Assembly: GCA_027578815.1 (NCBI GenBank)
Contig: JANBTH010000057.1
Coordinates: 1 to 43,810 of the forward strand
Length of the DNA stretch: 43,810 nt
Source: Coemansia sp. RSA 1804
Taxonomy: Eukaryota > Kickxellomycota > Kickxellomycetes > Kickxellales > Kickxellaceae
Direction: 5' to 3'
Below, piece by piece: positions 39,410 through 43,810 of the stretch. The translations under genes were made by a program, and so were the position numbers. The notes beneath the pieces were generated by a model that was given only the letters and a program-made list of their open reading frames with translations, ran no database searches and was not told the origin of the DNA. The first letter of the stretch is position 1. The number at the start of each line of letters is the position of its first letter.

Positions 39410-40648
39410 AATATTAATTAATTAAGTAAAAAAGGCCGTATAAATACAAACAAAGAACCCAGCTTTGAAAAAAAGATGTGACAGAATAAAAGAATGACTT
39501 TTAGATGCTCCGCTTTTTTGCTGCCTATAAATATTAAAATCCTAATGTTATATATGCAATGCAATGCAATGTACTATTGTTGTTGCTTTAGTGCTAGAGT
39601 AATGTATGTCACTCATTTAAAAATAAAACAGAAGAAATGTTGCTGCCAAGAAGAAAGAGGAGGAGAAAAAGGAGCATTGTCTCCTAGGTTACGTGAAACT
39701 CACTTTCCCTCCATTTCCATCGTTCCAAGAAAATAAAAGCTCCATACATTTATCCCAGAAAAAACACATACATACTCCGCATACATTTATATTCAGTTGT
39801 AGTGGCTAAATGCTTGAATAACAGACGTGTGAGCATTTGCTTTTTAGCCACACTAATTTCTATACCTTCTTATTTTTTTATTTGCCCTTGTGTTTGATCA
39901 ATGGCTTGACTTGGGGTTTTTTTTACTTTTTCATTTCTCGCGTACAGAATGTAGTATATTGTTTTTCGCTTACATCATAGTTGCCTTTAATGTACAAGCA
40001 TTGTAGTATTACCCGGCAGCATATTCAATCGTAAATATTCCCATGTTTGTCATTGCCACCATATCATCAGCACACCTTTTCTACTTTTACTAGGAAAAGG
40101 TTTTAATGACGTGGCTTAAATTAGCGTACCCTTTTTATAAATATACGTATATTATACATGCAACAGCGACTGCAATACGAATATATTCCTGCCACAATTA
40201 CCTCAGCAGCAAAGGAAAGTAGAGTGAGGAAATACTGTAGCACATTTATTATTTCTGCTGCCATTTCTTCTTCCGCATGGATACTTTGAAAATAATAGTA
40301 GTGGCAATGGCAGCAGTACAACAACCCAAAGTAATGGGTGCATTGACAATAAAGTAAGGAATGTAGACGCCATGCATTTCCAAATCACCAGTAAATTTTT
40401 TTTATGTATTCTCAGAACGACGAGTATGGCTGTATGCGCTTGTCTGTGCATGTGTGGCTCGTATAGCTGACGACCATGATTTGATCGGCCCATGTTTTGG
40501 TGGTATTATCCAGTATTTTATTAGCGAATAAGGAGACCATTTTGTAGTATCGGTTTTACATAGATATGAACAGGCCGCGCAGCTTTATTATCATTATTAT
40601 TTCCACGCGCAAGGAAAAGAGCTGCAGCTCCACTGCTGCCCAGACTCA
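39410..40648. other. AT-rich intergenic region
   Basis: About 1.2 kb upstream of the DHA2 gene and downstream of the secreted-inhibitor gene. Contains TTAATTAATTAA at 39414-39425, a short TGCAA repeat near 39555-39570, and several TATA-like boxes. No gene supported. Confidence 0.5.
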
Positions 40649-41008
40649 CTATCCGCAGGTGACCTCCTGGACCTGGTTCTGGTCGTCCACCGTGATCTTC
40701 AGTCTATTCTTGCGTTTTGCCTTTTCCTCGTGTCCGCGGTTGATCCACACCAGATCATCGGGATCCTCGGCATCGTCGCCATCCTCGTCCATGTGCACAA
40801 TGCGGTAGGGCTTGGGGAGCGCCGTCTCGTACACTAGATGGTGGTGGCTAAGCGATGTGGTCATCGTCACCTCCACCATGTACTTGTTGTCCAGCTTTGA
40901 TTTCCAATACGCCGAGTGGCACATGCTGCCGTACGACCCCTGTACTAGTGCTAGTACTAATACTAGCACTAATGCGAGGCAGTGCGTTGTGAGTAATGTG
41001 GACCTCAT
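40649..41008 (-). CDS. Secreted I78-type proteinase-inhibitor-like protein
   Basis: 119 residues from ATG 41008. Residues 1-28 are a signal peptide (MRSTLLTTHC, then an alternating Leu/Val/Ala core LALVLVLVLALV, then VQGSYG). The mature part has one Cys near its start (MCHSAYW) and one in the C-terminal VTCG, as in the single-disulfide inhibitors of MEROPS family I78. It also has the LPKPYRIV strand and the final RLKITVDDQNQVQEVTCG strand pair. The family blocks serine proteases such as elastase and subtilisin. A charged insert of about 20 residues (EDGDDAEDPDD, then WINRGHEEKAKRKN) replaces the short inhibitory loop, so activity is unsure. Confidence 0.6.
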   Translation of the reverse strand: MRSTLLTTHCLALVLVLVLALVQGSYGSMCHSAYWKSKLDNKYMVEVTMTTSLSHHHLVYETALPKPYRIVHMDEDGDDAEDPDDLVWINRGHEEKAKRKNRLKITVDDQNQVQEVTCG

Positions 41009-41345
41009 TGCACCGTCTGGGACTCTAGTTCCTCCTTCAAAGGTCAATCAATTGTGTTGGGATATATTACAAAAAATGTTTTCAGTAGTTTTATTTAACA
41101 ACAAGAACCAGCATAAACGGAAGAAACACGTATTAGTTCTCCATGTCAATGCCAGCCGGAAAATATGCTTATAAATAGCGGTCATAAAAATAGCTAACAA
41201 AATATAGCTTTAAACCCCCTCCCCATCTTCACTGCTGAATCGCAGTAAAAAAGAAAACACCCGCATCGTAACAGCACATCCGCCCATGCTATTTAACGAG
41301 TCTAAAGCTGCTTAAAGGTAAAAAATAATATTATAACATGCTGGG
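41009..41345. other. Intergenic: inhibitor gene promoter and WDR83 3' region
   Basis: 337 bases, AT-rich. A TTATAAATAG TATA-like sequence near 41169-41178. No gene. Confidence 0.5.
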
Positions 41346-42305
41346 TCACTTCCAGATAATTACACTGCCATCCGCAGCAGTAGATAGAATAGAGTTCCGC
41401 TTGGATTCGTTGGTGCTGGCATGTGGATGGAAAACAGCGGTGTTTACAATGCCGCCGTGTCCGGAAAGCCGGGACGAAAAGCCGCCACCAGCGGTGCCAT
41501 TGATATTTGTTGAGATGTCCCACAGATAGACGTAGTGGTCCTCTGATCCGCTCACAATGACCTCGGTGTTCGCATCGCATCGGATCCTGTACTCTGCACA
41601 CTTGTGTCCAGTGAAGACACCCAAGGACGCGCCTGTGTGTTGTTCCAGCAGCTGGATACTTCCATCTATGCATCCAACAAGCAGGCAGGATATCGGGTCT
41701 TTGGATTCCCGTACGCTTGAGGATAGATACCGCACAGACACAACAGAGCAGCCCAGATCGTCCGTCAGCAGCTTTCCTGCCCGAATGTCGTAGGTTCGCA
41801 CGGAGCCATCAATCGAGCCGGCAACGATCTTGTTGCCGTCAACCAGACAAACAGACGAGACACCATCGCGGCTCTCCCTGAGAGTCTGCATCGGAGTCCG
41901 CTGAGACGACCGCGCATCCCAGACCATGACGGTCTTGTCGAACGAGCCGCTAACCACAACCGACGATGCACTGCTGCCGCCGCCTATGGCCACACAATCG
42001 ACGCGCTGCTGGTGCTGCGTAAATTTGCGACACACCTGCGCGGTCTCTATGTCCCAGAGAAACACCGAACGATCGCCACCGCACGATGCCAGTCTGGCGC
42101 TGTCGCTGCTGACGGCTAGATCCTGCACGGCCCATCCGTGGCCCTCGTACTCCTGCACCAGCCGCCCACCTTGCGCATTACGTAGCCGTATGGTCTTGTC
42201 CTGTCCGCCTGTGATAATGTACTCCCCGGTCGAGTCGAATATCCCTGCGTTCACCGATCCAACATGGTCGGTGAGCTTGTGGAGTATCTGCGGTGACATT
42301 GGCAT
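41346..42305 (-). CDS. WDR83/MORG1-like WD40 protein
   Basis: 319 residues from ATG 42305 (MPMSPQILHKLTDHVGSVN). Seven WD repeats, with ends such as DKTIRLRN, DRSVFLWD, DKTVMVWD and DHYVYLWD. Order and inter-repeat sequence match WDR83: the EGHGWAVQDLA second blade, RESRDGVSSVCLVDGNKIVAGSIDG, and LGVFTGHKCAEYRIRCD. Human WDR83 is a scaffold of the ERK pathway and a component of the spliceosomal B/C complexes. A Ser-rich insert sits in the third blade. Upstream in-frame codons lack an ATG and are leader. Confidence 0.85.
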   Translation of the reverse strand: MPMSPQILHKLTDHVGSVNAGIFDSTGEYIITGGQDKTIRLRNAQGGRLVQEYEGHGWAVQDLAVSSDSARLASCGGDRSVFLWDIETAQVCRKFTQHQQRVDCVAIGGGSSASSVVVSGSFDKTVMVWDARSSQRTPMQTLRESRDGVSSVCLVDGNKIVAGSIDGSVRTYDIRAGKLLTDDLGCSVVSVRYLSSSVRESKDPISCLLVGCIDGSIQLLEQHTGASLGVFTGHKCAEYRIRCDANTEVIVSGSEDHYVYLWDISTNINGTAGGGFSSRLSGHGGIVNTAVFHPHASTNESKRNSILSTAADGSVIIWK

Positions 42306-42749
42306 TTGCGTCGCCACTGCCGCTTTTGCTAATACATTGAGTCAAGGGGCAGAATATATAAGCAGTACTATTATATGGCCAATATCTGTACAAACACCAA
42401 AGTAAGAGAATAGAGCAAGAATGTAGTAATCCGACCAAGCCGTTTTAAACACTTGTTGCCTTAGAAGGATGTGGCGAAGGGTTATTGCCGAGCTATTTAA
42501 GTGCGCCGAGAAGCAGACAAAAGTGTCGGTATTGTGGGGGGCTTCTTGTTCCACAAACGTGACTGACTGACTGAAGGAAAATAAACAAACAAACAAACGC
42601 GCAAAAGCGTTGATTCAGAAAATACTGTGATGCAACTCGATCTATTTTGACTTTATCCAGGACCTCCGCTCTTCTCTTCTCTTCTCTTTTTTTATCGATC
42701 CACTTTCGCTTCTCTTGTTTGCATCTATTATTTGTATTTACTTGTGGAA

Positions 42750-43810
42750 ATGTTGAATGGCGAGCCCTACTTTGAAGACGATGAAGCCGTCATGGAAGCG
42801 TATCACCAGGCGATGAAAGAAGAGGCAGACGAGGCAAGCGACTACGGCGGCAGCAACAGCGAGAACGACGATGATTTTCAGCCGTCTTCGTCCACGCGTC
42901 GCAAGGCAGATTCTAAGGTGCGCAAGCCCTCGTTGTCGAAACGGAAGCCAACGCCCGACATCAGTCGGCTGAAGATGTCAAGCAGCGTTGGCGGCAGTCC
43001 GCCTCCAGACGACGACGTCAGCATTCGCTCGCTGGACATTGACGTGACGGGCGATATGGAGCCGCTGTCCGCTCTCCAGACGCTGCGTGCGCGGGAGAGA
43101 AGCATTCGCGAGCACATTGCGCAGATAGAGCGGGAGCTTGTGGAGCTTGAGAAAAAGTGCGGTGTGGACAAGGCGGGGTCCTCGGACGCAGGCCAGAGCA
43201 AGCCAGCCATCGATATGAACGAGTTCAAGGCCCCCGAGTGGTCGGTGCCGATCCGCGCCAACGTGATGAATTTTGAGTGGGAGCGGCTTGCGCGCGCCTG
43301 CCAGTTCGATGTGATCCTCATGGATCCGCCGTGGCAACTTGCGTCGCAGGCGCCCACGCGCGGCGTTGCCATTGCGTACCAGCAACTGCCCGACGTGTGC
43401 ATCGAGTCGCTTCCCATCCAGATCCTGCAAAAGAGCGGGTTCATCTTTATCTGGGTCATCAACAACAAGTACACCAAGGCCTTCCGCCTGATGAGGCAGT
43501 GGGGCTACACCTATGTTGACGACATCGCGTGGGTCAAACAAACCGTCAACCGCCGCATGGCAAAGGGCCACGGCTACTACCTGCAGCACGCGAAGGAGAC
43601 GTGTCTGGTGGGCAAGAAGGGCGCAGACCCGCCGAATCTCCAGCGCTCTGTTGCGTCCGATGTCATTTTCTCCGAAAGACGCGGCCAGAGCCAGAAGCCC
43701 GAGGAGATGTACGAGATCATTGAGCAGCTGGTCCCTGGCGGCAACTACCTCGAGATCTTTGGCCGCAAAAATAACCTGCGCGACTACTGGGTGACCATTG
43801 GCAACGAGCT
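42750..43810 (+). CDS. MT-A70 family N6-adenine methyltransferase, MTA1-like (partial, 3' end off window)
   Basis: Starts at ATG 42750 (MLNGEPYFEDDEAV) and stays open for 353 codons to the window end. Acidic, disordered N-terminus to about 105, a short coiled coil (RARERSIREHIAQIERELVELEKK) at 113-136, then the methyltransferase with FDVILMDPPW at 186-195; Asp-Pro-Pro-Trp is the catalytic motif that binds target adenine and SAM. Further hallmarks are GFIFIWVINNKYTKAF, WGYTYVDDIAWVK, GHGYYLQHAKETCLVGKKG, SERRGQSQKPEEMYE and LEIFGRKNNLRDYWVTIG. There are no CCCH zinc fingers as in METTL3. The last-quoted stretches are like the MTA1 clade that methylates ApT in DNA in ciliates and basal fungi, from memory of the family; METTL3/Ime4 (RNA) is the alternative. 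Probably nearly complete at the C-terminus. Confidence 0.85.
   Translation, partial: MLNGEPYFEDDEAVMEAYHQAMKEEADEASDYGGSNSENDDDFQPSSSTRRKADSKVRKPSLSKRKPTPDISRLKMSSSVGGSPPPDDDVSIRSLDIDVTGDMEPLSALQTLRARERSIREHIAQIERELVELEKKCGVDKAGSSDAGQSKPAIDMNEFKAPEWSVPIRANVMNFEWERLARACQFDVILMDPPWQLASQAPTRGVAIAYQQLPDVCIESLPIQILQKSGFIFIWVINNKYTKAFRLMRQWGYTYVDDIAWVKQTVNRRMAKGHGYYLQHAKETCLVGKKGADPPNLQRSVASDVIFSERRGQSQKPEEMYEIIEQLVPGGNYLEIFGRKNNLRDYWVTIGNE

Overview
This window is nuclear DNA from a fungus. It has eukaryotic gene structure, GT-AG introns in a minority of genes, TATA boxes, A/T-rich intergenic DNA against GC-rich coding DNA, and typical fungal housekeeping genes (cytochrome c peroxidase, ERG26, BNA1, Gig1/DUF3605, Iml2, Hul5). 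Most genes have no intron. I found introns in only three: a PIN-like carrier, a nuclear protein and ribosomal protein eL8. A METTL3-like enzyme at the right edge looks like the MTA1 class of N6-adenine DNA methyltransferase known from ciliates and early-diverging fungi. Together with the intron-poor compact genes this suggests an early-diverging lineage, possibly Kickxellomycotina. That placement is inference.

Layout. 1-7.7 kb: end of BNA1 (3-hydroxyanthranilate dioxygenase), an Iml2/TTC39 protein, a 1.7 kb AT-rich gap, a FAF2/UBXD8 UBX protein, and RPB11 on the minus strand. 8-15.7 kb: a PIN-like membrane carrier, ERG26 (minus), cytochrome c peroxidase, a spliced acidic/basic nuclear protein (minus), and a tiny SCOC/Slo1-like coiled-coil protein (minus). 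15.7-20.7 kb: an AT-rich block with no large gene. It carries a diverged tandem family of three tiny minus-strand ORFs that share a leader, a TATA box and an upstream motif; the middle copy is frameshifted. 20.7-29 kb: HUL5/UBE3C HECT ubiquitin ligase, ribosomal protein eL8 (minus, one intron) and a mitochondrial aconitase. 29-33.8 kb: a frameshifted Cys-rich coding relic, one hypothetical gene, a 2.7 kb gene-poor stretch and a Gig1/DUF3605 gene (minus). 34.8-43.8 kb: a PAP2 lipid phosphatase, a small coiled-coil protein (minus), a DHA2-type MFS transporter with a His/Tyr/Cys-rich N-terminus (minus), a secreted I78-like proteinase-inhibitor homologue (minus), a WDR83/MORG1 WD40 protein (minus) and the partial MTA1-like methyltransferase.

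The genes do not form one pathway; this looks like ordinary euchromatin. Points of interest are the MTA1-like enzyme, the tandem small-ORF family with its shared promoter, four intergenic ATCACGTG boxes, and several lineage-specific protein extensions. Gene names rest on remembered family motifs, not on database searches.
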